This document shows positions 1 through 8,569 of a stretch of DNA of 64,000 nucleotides, in pieces (positions within the stretch are counted from its first letter, which is position 1; each line of letters opens with the position of its first letter). The stretch is taken from NCBI RefSeq assembly GCF_003963535.1, contig NZ_CP034539.1, forward strand, positions 4,650,001-4,714,000, given 5' to 3'. The stretch comes from Streptomyces cyaneochromogenes. Lineage in GTDB: Bacteria > Actinomycetota > Actinomycetes > Streptomycetales > Streptomycetaceae. The notes under the pieces are model-generated. The model searched no databases, was not told where the DNA came from, and saw nothing but the letters and a program-made list of their open reading frames with translations. Position numbers and translations under genes: made by a program.

Positions 1-1375
1 GCGGGCCCTGCGGGCTGTCCTCGATGGCCAGGCCCGACTGGTTGAGCTGGTCGCGGATGGCGTCCGCGGTGGCCCAGTCCTTGCGGGAGCGGGCCGCCTC
101 GCGCTGGTCGAGGACCATGCGGACCAGGGTGTCGACGACGCCGTGCAGGTCCTCGCCGCGGTCGGTCTCGCCGGCCCAGTGCGCATCGAGCGGGTCGAGG
201 CCGAGGACGCCGAGCATGGCGCGCACCTCGGCGAGGCGGGCCACGGCGGCTTCCTTGTCGTCCGCGGCCAGTGCGCTGTTGCCCTGGCGGACCGTGGTGT
301 GCACGACGGCCAGCGCCTGCGGGACGCCCAGGTCGTCGTCCATCGCCTCGGCGAAGGCGAGCGGCACCTCGGCGGACGGCTCGACGACGCCCGCCTTCTC
401 CACCACGCGCTGCACGAAGCCCTCGATGCGCGCGAATGCCGACTCGGCCTCGCGCAGGGCCTCCTCGCTGTACTCGATCATCGAGCGATAGTGCGGGGTG
501 CCGAGGTAGTAGCGCAGGACGATCGGACGCCACTGCTTGACCATCTCGGACACGAGCACGCTGTTGCCGAGCGACTTCGACATCTTCTCGCCGCTCATGG
601 TGACCCAGGCGTTGTGCACCCAGTACTGGGCGAACTCGTCGCCGTACGCCTTGGCCTGGGCGATCTCGTTCTCGTGGTGCGGGAAGATCAGGTCCAGTCC
701 GCCGCCGTGGATGTCGAAGGCGGAGCCCAGGTACCGGTGCGCCATCGCCGAGCACTCCAGGTGCCAGCCCGGACGGCCCCGGCCCCACGGCGTCTCCCAG
801 TCGGGCTCGCCGGGCTTGGCGGCCTTCCACATCGCGAAGTCGCGCGGGTCCCGCTTGCCGGTGATGCCCTCCTCGGCGGGCTGGCGCATCTCGTCGAGGT
901 CCTGCCGGGACAGCTCCAGGTAGGAGGGCCAGGACCGGACGTCGAAGTAGATGCTGCCGTCCGCCTCGTAGGCGTGTCCGCGCTCGATGAGGCCGCGCAT
1001 CATCTCGACCATCTCGGTGACATGGCCGGTGGCGCGGGGCTCGTACGTCGGTGGGAGGCAGCCGAGGGCGGTGTAGCCGTCGGTGAAGGCGCGCTCGTTC
1101 TCGTAGCCGATGGACCACCAGGGGCGGTTCTGGTCGACGGACTTGGCGATGATCTTGTCGTCGATGTCCGTGACGTTCCGGATGAACGTCACGTCATAGC
1201 CGCGGTAGGCGAACCAGCGGCGCATGATGTCGAAGTTGAGCCCCGAGCGGATGTGCCCGATGTGCGGCGCGGCCTGCACGGTGGCGCCACAGAGGTAGAT
1301 CGAGACACAGCCCGGCTGGAGCGGGGTGAAGTCACGGATCTGCCGGGCGCTGGTGTCGTACAGGCGAATCGTCAC
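1..1375 (-). CDS. cysS: cysteinyl-tRNA synthetase, 3' end cut by the window
   Basis: Charges tRNA-Cys with cysteine in the cytoplasm. The frame starts with GTG at 1375 (MTIRLYDTSARQIRDF) and runs off the left edge with about 458 codons present, so only the last few residues should be missing. The class I signature PHIGHIRSG lies near residue 45, and the KMSKS loop (EKMSKSLGN) is encoded around 557-583. It lies downstream of ispD-ispF on the same strand, 122 bp from ispF, an arrangement common in Streptomyces. It is unlikely to be MshC, because a normal cysS start and length are present. Confidence 0.93.
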   Translation of the reverse strand, partial: MTIRLYDTSARQIRDFTPLQPGCVSIYLCGATVQAAPHIGHIRSGLNFDIMRRWFAYRGYDVTFIRNVTDIDDKIIAKSVDQNRPWWSIGYENERAFTDGYTALGCLPPTYEPRATGHVTEMVEMMRGLIERGHAYEADGSIYFDVRSWPSYLELSRQDLDEMRQPAEEGITGKRDPRDFAMWKAAKPGEPDWETPWGRGRPGWHLECSAMAHRYLGSAFDIHGGGLDLIFPHHENEIAQAKAYGDEFAQYWVHNAWVTMSGEKMSKSLGNSVLVSEMVKQWRPIVLRYYLGTPHYRSMIEYSEEALREAESAFARIEGFVQRVVEKAGVVEPSAEVPLAFAEAMDDDLGVPQALAVVHTTVRQGNSALAADDKEAAVARLAEVRAMLGVLGLDPLDAHWAGETDRGEDLHGVVDTLVRMVLDQREAARSRKDWATADAIRDQLNQSGLAIEDSPQGP

Positions 1376-1497
1376 GACACCAGGGTAGTGGGCGGAGGGC
1401 AGTGCCCGGCGCGCAAGGGCGGTTTGCCGTCGTCTGCGTGTGGTTTGGCCGTCGTCGGCCGTGGGCATGGTGGGTGGCCGGGTTTCCCCGGCCCTCG

Positions 1498-1995
1498 TCA
1501 GCCGGCCCGCACGACCAGCGCTGTCGCGACCGCCATCAGTCCCTCGCCGCGGCCCGGGAAGCCGAGGCCGTCGGTCGTGGCGCCGGATACGGAAACCGGG
1601 GCTCCGGCCGCCTCCGAGAGGATCTTCTGGGCCTCGTCGCGCCGCTTGCCGATCTTGGGGCGCGGGCCGACGACCTGGACCGCGATGTTGCCGATCCGGA
1701 AGCCCGCCTCGCGCACGATGCGGGCCGCCTCGGTGAGGAGTACGACGCCGGAGGCGCCCGACCACTCGGGGCGCCCCGTGCCGAAGTGCCGGCCCAGATC
1801 ACCGAGGCCGGCCGCGGAGAACAGGGCGTTGCACGCGGCGTGTGCGACGACGTCCGCGTCGGAGTGGCCGGCGAGCCCCGGGCCTTCGCCCTCCCACTTC
1901 AGGCCCGCGCACCACAGCTCGCGGCCCTCTTCGAAGGCGTGGATGTCGGTGCCGATGCCGACCTGGGGCAGGGCCGGAAGCTGTTCAGAAGCCAT
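1498..1995 (-). CDS. ispF: 2-C-methyl-D-erythritol 2,4-cyclodiphosphate synthase
   Basis: Fifth step of the MEP isoprenoid pathway: cyclises CDP-ME-2-phosphate to ME-cPP. The protein has 165 residues, usual for the family. The metal-binding signature GIGTDIHAF is at residues 14-22, and GHSDADVVAHA with its metal-binding Asp/His follows near residue 43. The C-terminal TTDGLGFPGRGEG motif is intact. The ATG at 1995 lies inside the end of ispD (11-nt overlap), so the two pathway genes are probably translationally coupled. Confidence 0.96.
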   Translation of the reverse strand: MASEQLPALPQVGIGTDIHAFEEGRELWCAGLKWEGEGPGLAGHSDADVVAHAACNALFSAAGLGDLGRHFGTGRPEWSGASGVVLLTEAARIVREAGFRIGNIAVQVVGPRPKIGKRRDEAQKILSEAAGAPVSVSGATTDGLGFPGRGEGLMAVATALVVRAG

Positions 1996-2737
1996 CGTTC
2001 AGCCTCCGGCGCGCCAGGACCGCCTCGGCCAGGACCAGGTCCAGCGGGCGGGTGACCTTGAAGGCCTCCTCGTGGCCGGGGACGACCACGACCGTCAGCC
2101 CGAGCTGCTCGACCATGCTCGCGTCGTCGGTGACGTCGTCGGTCACCGTCTCGTGCGCACGGATCAGCGTGGCGCGGTCGAAGCCCTGCGGGGTCTGTAC
2201 GGCACGCAGGCGGGCGCGCTCCGGGGTGGCCACCACCGGTTCGGGCTCTCCCGTGGCCGCGGCCGGCTCGACCTCCTTGACCGTGTCCGCGAGCGGCAAC
2301 GCGGGCACGACGGCCGGAGCACCGTCCCGTACCGCCTCGATCACCGCGTCGACCGTGTCCACCGGGACCAGCGGGCGCGCCGCGTCGTGCACCAGGACGA
2401 TGTCGTAGTCCCGCGGCAACGCGTCCAGGCCGAGCTTGACGGACTCCTGGCGGGACTCCCCGCCGGGGACCACCAGGAAGTCGGTGCGCTCGGGCAGCGC
2501 GTGCGCGTCGAGGAGGCTCTTGACCTCGGGGGCGCCGTCGGGCGGGGCCACGACGACCACGAGGGAGACGGCGCGGGAGGCGGCCATCGCGCGCACGGCG
2601 TGGATGAGCATGGGCGTGCCGTTCAGCGCGCGGAGCGCCTTGGGGGCGCCCGGGCCGAGACGTACGCCCCGGCCGGCGGCCGGGATCACGACGGCTGTGC
2701 GGACTTCCGCGGGCAAAGGACGCGAATCGTCAGACAT
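1985..2737 (-). CDS. ispD: 2-C-methyl-D-erythritol 4-phosphate cytidylyltransferase
   Basis: Third step of the MEP pathway: transfers CMP from CTP to MEP. The protein has 250 residues. The nucleotide-binding loop AAGRGVRLGPGAPKAL sits near residues 20-35, VHDAARPLV (substrate and metal Asp) near 116-124, and the late Lys/Thr motif near residue 210 (TDDASMVEQLG). It is the first gene of an ispD-ispF pair on the minus strand and follows carD at a distance of 276 bp. The small hairpin between carD and ispD suggests partly separate transcription. Confidence 0.95.
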   Translation of the reverse strand: MSDDSRPLPAEVRTAVVIPAAGRGVRLGPGAPKALRALNGTPMLIHAVRAMAASRAVSLVVVVAPPDGAPEVKSLLDAHALPERTDFLVVPGGESRQESVKLGLDALPRDYDIVLVHDAARPLVPVDTVDAVIEAVRDGAPAVVPALPLADTVKEVEPAAATGEPEPVVATPERARLRAVQTPQGFDRATLIRAHETVTDDVTDDASMVEQLGLTVVVVPGHEEAFKVTRPLDLVLAEAVLARRRLNDGF

Positions 2738-2863
2738 CGGTTCCTGTCAGGTTTGTGTGCTCGGCCTACGTGGGTATGGCCTCAGCGTGCCGGGCGCGAC
2801 GCCTTGACCGGACCCTTCCGTGACGCCGGTCGAGCCTGCTGCCCGGGCCCGGCACGCCAAGTA

Positions 2864-2882
2864 TCGGGGGATCTTCCCCCGA
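2864..2882. terminator. short hairpin between carD and ispD
   Basis: TCGGGGGA is followed after three bases by its exact inverse complement TCCCCCGA. It lies 131 bp past the carD stop codon and 127 bp before the ispD start. The stem is only 8 bp with a tight loop and there is no T-tract, so it is a weak terminator or attenuator candidate. Confidence 0.4.
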
Positions 2883-3013
2883 GGGGTGAACCCGCGTAGG
2901 CGTGCCGAGTACGAACATGCCGCAGCGCCCGGCGACAGGAAATACGTCATCGGGCACCGCGGCACTTCTTTTAATGATTCAGCACAGTGCTGAACTGAGG
3001 CGGACGGACCGCG

Positions 3014-3496
3014 TCAGGACGCGAGAACCTCGTCGAGCAGGGCCTCGGCCTTGTCCTCGTTGGTGTTCTCCGCGAGAGCCAGCTCGCTCACCAGGATCTG
3101 GCGGGCCTTGGCGAGCATGCGCTTCTCACCGGCGGAGAGTCCACGCTCACGCTCACGACGCCACAGGTCACGCACGACTTCCGCGACCTTGATGACATCG
3201 CCGGAGGCGAGCTTCTCCAGATTTGCCTTGTATCGACGCGACCAGTTCGTGGGCTCCTCGGCGTACGGCGCGCGCAGCACCTCGAAGACCCGGTCCAGCC
3301 CGTCCTGACCGACCACATCACGCACGCCGACGAACTCCGCATTGTCCGCTGGCACACGTACCGTCAGGTCACCCTGGGCGACCTTCAGCACCAAGTAGGT
3401 CTTGTCCACGCCTTTGATCTGGCGAGTTTCGATGGCCTCGATCAGCGCGGCCCCGTGATGGGGATAGACCACGGTGTCGCCAACCTTGAACGTCAT
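3014..3496 (-). CDS. carD: CarD-family RNA polymerase-binding regulator
   Basis: The protein has 160 residues. The N-terminal half is the Tudor-like RNA polymerase interaction domain (begins MTFKVGDTVVYPHHG), which binds the beta subunit. The C-terminal half is helical and DNA-binding, with an R/W-containing stretch near residue 86 (NWSRRYKANLEKL). CarD stabilises open promoter complexes, notably at rRNA promoters, in actinobacteria. Length and both domains match the mycobacterial and Streptomyces family. The ATG at 3496 opens onto a 646-bp non-coding stretch that must hold its promoter. Confidence 0.93.
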   Translation of the reverse strand: MTFKVGDTVVYPHHGAALIEAIETRQIKGVDKTYLVLKVAQGDLTVRVPADNAEFVGVRDVVGQDGLDRVFEVLRAPYAEEPTNWSRRYKANLEKLASGDVIKVAEVVRDLWRRERERGLSAGEKRMLAKARQILVSELALAENTNEDKAEALLDEVLAS

Positions 3497-4142
3497 GTGA
3501 CAGGTACCCCTTCCGTGGCTATCCAGGGTAACACGGAAACTGCGGGTTCTGAATGGCGTTTTCGCAGGTCAGGGCATATCTCGGGGCTTGACAACTCCGA
3601 CAGGAACGTGCTTCGCGGGCCGATCGGAAGCAGGTATTCGCAGGTCGGAGCGGCTCTGCGGACGAGGTGAAACGCTCACGTTACACACGTCCGGAGGCAC
3701 CTCCGAGTGGCCGAACATCCACATATGTCCGGTTCCAAGTGTGCGACTTACGCTACTCCGTTCGACGTCCGGAGTCGGGTACCGGACGATTCCGGAATTG
3801 ATCACGACCCAGGTCGGCAGCGCTCTCGGTGATCAATTCCGGAAGGTCGTGCATTCCTTCACGGAAATTTTGCGAGGCGCCTTGCGAGGGGCTTATGTGA
3901 ATGGCGGACGAGGCGCGCGGGGCAATCTGACTCGCGGGTCACTCGTGGGTGACGGGACTGATCATGAAGGGGCCCGAAGAGGGTTCGAAGAGGGGCCGAA
4001 GACGTCCGAAGAGGTACTGCGGCCGCTCAGGGGAGGGTCGGGTGCGGTCGCGCGGGAACGGCTCGGTAACCTAAGGCCGCTGACAGACACTTAGGGCGGC
4101 TTTATTCGCCCGCCCCGTTCGAGTCAAGGAGTTGCCGCCGCC
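3497..4142. other. 646-bp non-coding region between divergent carD and the lipoprotein gene
   Basis: No supported coding sequence lies here. It should hold the promoters of two divergent genes. It contains a perfect 16-bp inverted repeat (3790-3805 and 3829-3844) and a smaller repeat CCTAAG at 4070-4075 facing CTTAGG at 4090-4095, close to the lipoprotein start. It is less GC-rich than its surroundings in places, as expected of promoter DNA. Confidence 0.7.
3790..3844. repeat. perfect 16-bp inverted repeat with 23-nt spacer
   Basis: TTCCGGAATTGATCAC at 3790-3805 is exactly reverse-complemented at 3829-3844. The arms are unusually AT-rich for this genome and there is no T-run after either arm. 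It could be a terminator-like structure, a small RNA stem or a two-site operator. It sits about 300 bp from both flanking genes. Confidence 0.8.
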
Positions 4143-4844
4143 GTGAGCAGCAGCCTTCGACGCGGCGCCCTCGCCGCCGCCGCCATCGCCCTCTCGATCG
4201 CCTCGCTCTCCGCGTGCGCGGCCGGCAACAACAGCCAGACCCTGGAGATCAAGCCGGACAACGCGGCCACCACGGTCGGCGACATCAAGATCCAGAACGC
4301 CATCGTCATCACCCAGCCCGACCTGGAGTCGACCGGCCCGGCCGTGATCTCCGCGACCCTGTTCAACTCCGGCCGGACCGCCCAGACGCTGGACGCGATC
4401 AAGGTGGACGACACCGACAAGACCGCCGCGCTCAAGCCCGCCAAGGGCGGCAGCCTGACCATCCCGGCCGGCGGCTCGCTGATCCTCGGCGGCAAGGACA
4501 ACGCCTCCGCCACGCTGCCCAGCAGCCGCGAGGCCATCCAGGACGGCAACGCGCAGAAGATCACCTTCACCTTCAGCAAGACCGGTGACGTGAGCCTGCG
4601 CGCCTTCGTCGTCCCGGCCGAGCACTACTTCAAGGACTGGGGCCCGACCGAGGTCCCGGCGGCGCCGGGCAAGACGCCCACCCCGACCGGCTCGCCGACC
4701 GGGGTCACCCCGACCGAGGAGTCCACCGCGAGCGCGACGTCGACGGACGGCGCCGCGGCCGGTGCCGGTGCCGAAGCCGGCACGGACGCCGGGGGCGCGG
4801 CGACCGCGTCCGACAGCGCCTCGCACACGGCGGCCGGTCACTGA
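4143..4844 (+). CDS. secreted lipoprotein, copper-chaperone-like (DUF461 type)
   Basis: The protein has 233 residues. It starts with a lipoprotein signal peptide: positive SSSLRRG, a hydrophobic Ala-rich core, and lipobox LSAC with Cys near residue 22. A beta-rich domain follows (about residues 35-165) of the kind annotated DUF461/PCu(A)C-like, although I do not see a clear Met/His copper motif. A low-complexity Thr/Ser/Ala/Gly tail follows. The GTG at 4143 follows a purine-rich GGAG-type site. The gene stands alone, ending 45 bp before a strong bidirectional terminator shared with phoP. Confidence 0.75.
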   Translation: MSSSLRRGALAAAAIALSIASLSACAAGNNSQTLEIKPDNAATTVGDIKIQNAIVITQPDLESTGPAVISATLFNSGRTAQTLDAIKVDDTDKTAALKPAKGGSLTIPAGGSLILGGKDNASATLPSSREAIQDGNAQKITFTFSKTGDVSLRAFVVPAEHYFKDWGPTEVPAAPGKTPTPTGSPTGVTPTEESTASATSTDGAAAGAGAEAGTDAGGAATASDSASHTAAGH

Positions 4845-4889
4845 GCGGTCGGCACTGAGTAGTCGTACGACTCCTGCACAGTCGTAGAA

Positions 4890-4927
4890 GAAGGGCGGGA
4901 CCCCCGGAAACGGGGGTCCCGCCCTTC
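4890..4927. terminator. bidirectional terminator between the lipoprotein gene and phoP
   Basis: A perfect 17-bp stem (4890-4906 against 4911-4927) is capped by a GAAA tetraloop. It lies 46 bp past the lipoprotein stop and 28 bp past the phoP stop, so it can serve both converging genes. Streptomyces terminators often lack the U-tract. Confidence 0.9.
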
Positions 4928-4954
4928 GATGTAGCCGCCGTGCGGCCGGGCTCT

Positions 4955-5635
4955 TTACGGCTCGAACTTGTAGCCGAGCCCCCGCACCGTCACCAGGTAG
5001 CGCGGCGCGCCCGGGTCCGGCTCGATCTTGGCGCGCAGGCGCTTGACGTGGACGTCGAGGGTCTTGGTGTCACCGACGTAGTCGGCGCCCCACACACGGT
5101 CGATGAGCTGCATGCGGGTCAGGACGCGGCCGGCGTTGCGCAGGAGCATCTCCAGGAGGTCGAACTCCTTGAGGGGGAGGTCGACCTTGGAGCCGGAGAC
5201 CGTGACCACGTGACGGTCCACGTCCATACGGACGGGACCGGCCTCCAGCGCGGCCGGGGTGACCTCCTCGGGCTCGCCGCGGCGGCGCAGGACGGCCCGG
5301 ATACGGGCGACCAGCTCGCGCGAGGAGAACGGCTTGGTGACGTAGTCATCGGCTCCTATTTCCAGGCCGACCACCTTGTCGATCTCGCTGTCCTTGGCGG
5401 TCACCATGATGACGGGGACGTTGGAGCGGCCGCGCAGCTGGCGGCAGACCTCGGTGCCCGGCAGGCCGGGCAGCATCAGGTCGAGGAGGACGAGGTCGGC
5501 GCCGTTGCGCTCGAACTCGTCGAGTCCGTCGGGCCCGGTGGTCGCGACGGCGACCTCGAAGCCCTCCTTGCGGAGCATGTACGACAGGGCGTCGGAGAAG
5601 GACTCCTCGTCCTCGACGACAAGCACTCGGGTCAC
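4955..5635 (-). CDS. phoP: phosphate-starvation response regulator PhoP
   Basis: OmpR/PhoB-type response regulator with 226 residues. The receiver domain (1-115) has acidic pocket EDEE at 8-11, phospho-acceptor D52 in LLDLMLPG, and the VTAK lysine near 102. A winged-helix DNA-binding domain follows (about 128-226), ending RGLGYKFEP. It activates phosphate scavenging and represses antibiotic production genes in Streptomyces. Its GTG start at 5635 shares bases with the stop codon of phoR, giving translational coupling. The pairing with phoR and divergent phoU makes the assignment firm. Confidence 0.95.
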   Translation of the reverse strand: MTRVLVVEDEESFSDALSYMLRKEGFEVAVATTGPDGLDEFERNGADLVLLDLMLPGLPGTEVCRQLRGRSNVPVIMVTAKDSEIDKVVGLEIGADDYVTKPFSSRELVARIRAVLRRRGEPEEVTPAALEAGPVRMDVDRHVVTVSGSKVDLPLKEFDLLEMLLRNAGRVLTRMQLIDRVWGADYVGDTKTLDVHVKRLRAKIEPDPGAPRYLVTVRGLGYKFEP

Positions 5636-6909
5636 GGAAGGACCTCCGGGGCGGAAAGCGTTTCGTACGCGGGTGAGTCGGGGGAAGTGGGGGAATCGGG
5701 TGGTGCGGGTTGCCCGTCCTCGTCGTCGAGATCGGGGTGCTGGTGTGCGCGGTCACGGGCCGCACCGGCCTCCGGCAGCCGGAGGGTGAAGGTGGAGCCC
5801 TGTCCCTCGGAGCTCCACACCGTGACCTCCCCGCTGTGCGAGGCGGCCACGTGCTTGACGATCGCGAGACCGAGGCCGGTGCCACCGGTGGCACGGGAAC
5901 GGGCCGGGTCGACGCGGTAGAAGCGCTCGAAGATGCGCTCCTTGTCCTTGTCCGAGATGCCGATGCCCTGGTCGGTGACGGCGATCTCGATGAGGTCCCC
6001 GCCCGGCGCGTTGATCCGGCGGGCGGCGATGCCGACGCGGGTTCGGGCGGGCGAGTAGTTGACGGCGTTCTCGACGAGGTTGCCGAGCGCGGCGGCGAGC
6101 TGGCCGCGGTTGCCCCACATGATGAGGTCCTCGGTGCCCCCGGCGGCCATGGTGATCTGCTTCGTGCCGGCGGCGTGCCGGCAGCGGTCCATGGCCTCGG
6201 CGACGAGTTCGTCGACGCGGACGGGCTCGGCGTCCTCCAGCGGGTCGTCGTTCTGCACCCGGGAGAGGTCGATGAGCTCCTGCACCAGGTTGGTGAGCCG
6301 GGTGGCCTCGATCTGCATGCGCCCGGCGAAGCGCTCCACGGCCTCGGGGTCGTCGGAGGCGTCCATGACGGCCTCCGACAGCAGGGAGAGCGCACCGACC
6401 GGCGTCTTCAGCTCATGGCTGACGTTGGCGACGAAGTCGCGCCGCACCGCCTCTATGCGCCGGGCCTCGGTGAGGTCCTCGACGAGGAGGAGGACCAGGC
6501 GGGAGCCGAGGGGCGCGACCCGTGCCGACACGGCGAGGGCCTCGCCGCGTCCGGTGCCGCGCCGGGGCAGGTCCAGTTCGACCTGCCGTATCTCGCCGTC
6601 ACGTCTGGTGTCCCGGGCCATCTGGAGCATGGGCTCGACGGAGAGCTTGCCACCGCGCACCAGACCGAGGGCGTACGCCGCCGAGCTGGCCTTGACGACG
6701 GCGTCTCCCTCGTCGAGGACGACGGCCGAGGAGCGCAGCACCGACAGGACCGTGTCCACGCCGGGCGGCAGGACCGGGTCGGTGTGCAGAGAGGTTCGGG
6801 TGGGTCGCTTCAGGTCGCGTTCGCTCCAGCGGAACGCCAGCATGGCGATGACGCCGGTAAGCACCCCGGCGATCGCTGCCGCTGCGGCGACCGCCGCGTT
6901 CACGTCCAT
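5632..6909 (-). CDS. phoR: phosphate sensor histidine kinase PhoR
   Basis: Membrane-bound kinase partner of PhoP with 425 residues. One N-terminal membrane segment (about 5-26) is followed by a PAS-like region (55-150). The dimerisation box has the phosphorylated His165 (NVSHELKTP). The ATPase domain has N, G1 and G2 boxes, including GTGLGLAIVKH near 345. A disordered Asp/Pro-rich tail ends the protein. The single membrane segment and absent periplasmic loop are normal for PhoR of high-GC Gram-positives. It is the first gene of a phoR-phoP operon and its start faces the PHO boxes. Confidence 0.95.
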   Translation of the reverse strand: MDVNAAVAAAAAIAGVLTGVIAMLAFRWSERDLKRPTRTSLHTDPVLPPGVDTVLSVLRSSAVVLDEGDAVVKASSAAYALGLVRGGKLSVEPMLQMARDTRRDGEIRQVELDLPRRGTGRGEALAVSARVAPLGSRLVLLLVEDLTEARRIEAVRRDFVANVSHELKTPVGALSLLSEAVMDASDDPEAVERFAGRMQIEATRLTNLVQELIDLSRVQNDDPLEDAEPVRVDELVAEAMDRCRHAAGTKQITMAAGGTEDLIMWGNRGQLAAALGNLVENAVNYSPARTRVGIAARRINAPGGDLIEIAVTDQGIGISDKDKERIFERFYRVDPARSRATGGTGLGLAIVKHVAASHSGEVTVWSSEGQGSTFTLRLPEAGAARDRAHQHPDLDDEDGQPAPPDSPTSPDSPAYETLSAPEVLP

Positions 6910-6982
6910 GCACCCAGGTTAGGCATGGCGCAGCCGGTGGCCACAGCCGTCGGAGTGCGAGCTCGAACACTCGTCGCCCAGA

Positions 6983-7015
6983 GTTCACCTTGGAGCCAGT
7001 GGTGGTTCATTTGGG
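6983..7015. promoter_or_regulatory. PHO box: three 11-bp PhoP-binding units
   Basis: GTTCACCTTGG (6983-6993) and GTTCATTTGGG (7005-7015) are separated by exactly one degenerate 11-bp unit, AGCCAGTGGTG. This matches the Streptomyces PHO-box rule of GTTCACC-like direct repeats with 11-bp period. It lies in the 367-bp gap between divergent phoR and phoU, so PhoP probably controls both. The remaining gap (7016-7276) shows further TGGCG/TTTC repeats around 7067-7135 that may be promoter elements of phoU. Confidence 0.85.
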
Positions 7016-7276
7016 GTGGCGGAAACGGACGCGTAGGCGCCGGATCGTGGGAGCGTCGGCTTCGCCCTGGCGGTTTAGCGTGGAGATCACACTGGCGGTT
7101 TCACGACAGTCCGACTGGCGTTTTCGGGACAGTCTTACTGTCGGAGGTCATGACCGTCAGACTGTCCGCTCGACGGTTTGACTGGTTTGAGGACAACGAA
7201 GCGGATAAGGCCGGCGGTCGACGGCAGTCTCCCGGCCCCCGGAACCCCCGAGGCAGACATAAGAGAGGGACCCCTG

Positions 7277-7978
7277 ATGCGGGACGCGTACCACGAGGAA
7301 CTGGACTCGATCGGCGACAGCCTGGTGGAGATGGCCCGGATGGTCGGGTCGGCGATCGGGCGCGCGACGACCGCCATCCTCGACTCCGACCTGAAGCTGG
7401 CCGAGAGCGTGATCGAGGCCGACCAGAAGGTCGACGATCTCCAGCACGACCTGGAGGCGCGGGCCATAGCGCTGCTCGCCCGCCAGCAGCCGGTGGCGAC
7501 GGACCTCCGTATCGTCGTGACCTCGCTGCGGATGTCCGCTGACCTGGAGCGGTCGGGCGACCTGGCCCAGCACGTGGCCAAGCTCACGCGCCTGCGCTAC
7601 CCCGAGCGCGCCATCCCGCAGGACCTGCACGCGACCATCCTGGAGATGGGCCAGCTCGCGCAGCGCCTGATGGCGAAGGCGGCCGAGGTGCTCGTGACCA
7701 AGGACGTCGACCTCGCGCTCCAGCTGGAGCAGGACGACGACGCGATGGACCTCCTGCACCGCACGCTCTTCCAGCACCTGATGGACGAGCGCTGGCAGCA
7801 CGGCATCGAGACGGCCGTGGACGTGACGCTGCTCGGCCGTTACTACGAGCGGTACGCCGACCACGCGGTGGCGGTGGCGAAGCGCGTGGTCTACCTGGTG
7901 ACGGGTGAGCACGCCGATGAGCTCCAGGCCGACATTCAGCCGGAGATCCAGTCGGTTTCGGGGGCGGAGGGGGCGTAA
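7277..7978 (+). CDS. phoU: phosphate transport system regulator PhoU
   Basis: The protein has 233 residues and is all-helical, made of two PhoU three-helix repeats. Metal-binding motifs typical of the family are visible: ESVIEADQKVDDLQHD in the first repeat and DDAMDLLH in the second, and ERYADHAVAVAKR near the C terminus. PhoU links the Pst transporter to PhoR and damps the Pho response. ATG 7277 is chosen over an upstream in-frame start because GAGAGGGA stands just before it and the family begins MRDAYHEEL. It is divergent from phoR across PHO boxes. Confidence 0.94.
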   Translation: MRDAYHEELDSIGDSLVEMARMVGSAIGRATTAILDSDLKLAESVIEADQKVDDLQHDLEARAIALLARQQPVATDLRIVVTSLRMSADLERSGDLAQHVAKLTRLRYPERAIPQDLHATILEMGQLAQRLMAKAAEVLVTKDVDLALQLEQDDDAMDLLHRTLFQHLMDERWQHGIETAVDVTLLGRYYERYADHAVAVAKRVVYLVTGEHADELQADIQPEIQSVSGAEGA

Positions 7979-8231
7979 GCCCTGCGGGGGTGTCCGGGCC
8001 CGGGGTGCCCGGGTCGGGGGTGTCCGGGACCGGGGTGCCCGGGCCGGGGCGTCCGGTCGGGTCCGCGCGAGGGGCACGGGGCTTGTGATGTGCCGGTCCG
8101 GTGGGCTCGTGCGCGGGCTTGCGGGGTCTGACGGGGGCCTGTTCGGGGCGGGTGCAAGCCTCTGTGCGCCGTTGATGCGCCCAGCGGGGCGGGCATGGAA
8201 TGGGCACAGGCACCAGCCCCGAGGAGGGACC

Positions 8232-8396
8232 ATGGCCGAATCCCCCAGCACGCCCGGCACGACACCCGACCCCGCGCAGTCACGCCCGACGGACCAGCCC
8301 GCCGACATCAGGAGCCTCCCGCTCTTCGGCGCCTGCGGCTGCGGCTCCGGCTGTGGGTGCGGGTGCCAGTCGGGAAATCCTTGCCAGTGCGGGTGA
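8232..8396 (+). CDS. 54-residue Cys/Gly-rich small protein
   Basis: A short hypothetical protein. Residues 1-30 are polar and Pro/Thr-rich. The last about 20 residues are extremely Cys/Gly-rich, with seven Cys in pattern CGCGSGCGCGC...C.C ending CQCG. The ATG at 8232 is preceded by GAGGAGGGAC, a strong ribosome-binding site, and a terminator follows 26 bp downstream, so it looks like a genuine monocistronic gene. The Cys cluster suggests metal binding or a modified peptide. No known enzyme for modification lies beside it. Confidence 0.75.
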   Translation: MAESPSTPGTTPDPAQSRPTDQPADIRSLPLFGACGCGSGCGCGCQSGNPCQCG

Positions 8397-8421
8397 GGGT
8401 GCGTAGATCTCGTACGACGGT

Positions 8422-8457
8422 GAAGGGCCCCGGCGCTGTGGAGGCGCCGGGGCCTTC
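8422..8457 (+). terminator. terminator after the Cys-rich peptide gene
   Basis: GGCCCCGGCGC pairs with GCGCCGGGGCC around a short loop, extended by GAAGG/CCTTC with one bulged G. It is placed 26 bp after the stop codon. Confidence 0.8.
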
Positions 8458-8569
8458 GCTGTGCGCGGCCTTGGGTGCTCCGGGTGCGCCTCGCCTGCCG
8501 TGTCGGGCGGGCGCAGTATGGAAGGAGAGCAGGCGAACGCGCTCCGGGAAGTGGAAGGAGGTGCGGGGC

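Noticed and set aside
143..2899. A 918-codon open frame on the plus strand opposite cysS, ispF and ispD
   Set aside because: High GC content leaves long open frames opposite real genes; its text has no domain, and the minus-strand genes have clear motifs.
8460..8569. Nur box upstream of the DUF4242 nickel-type protein
   Set aside because: No TTGCA-N5-TTGCAA-like pair found.
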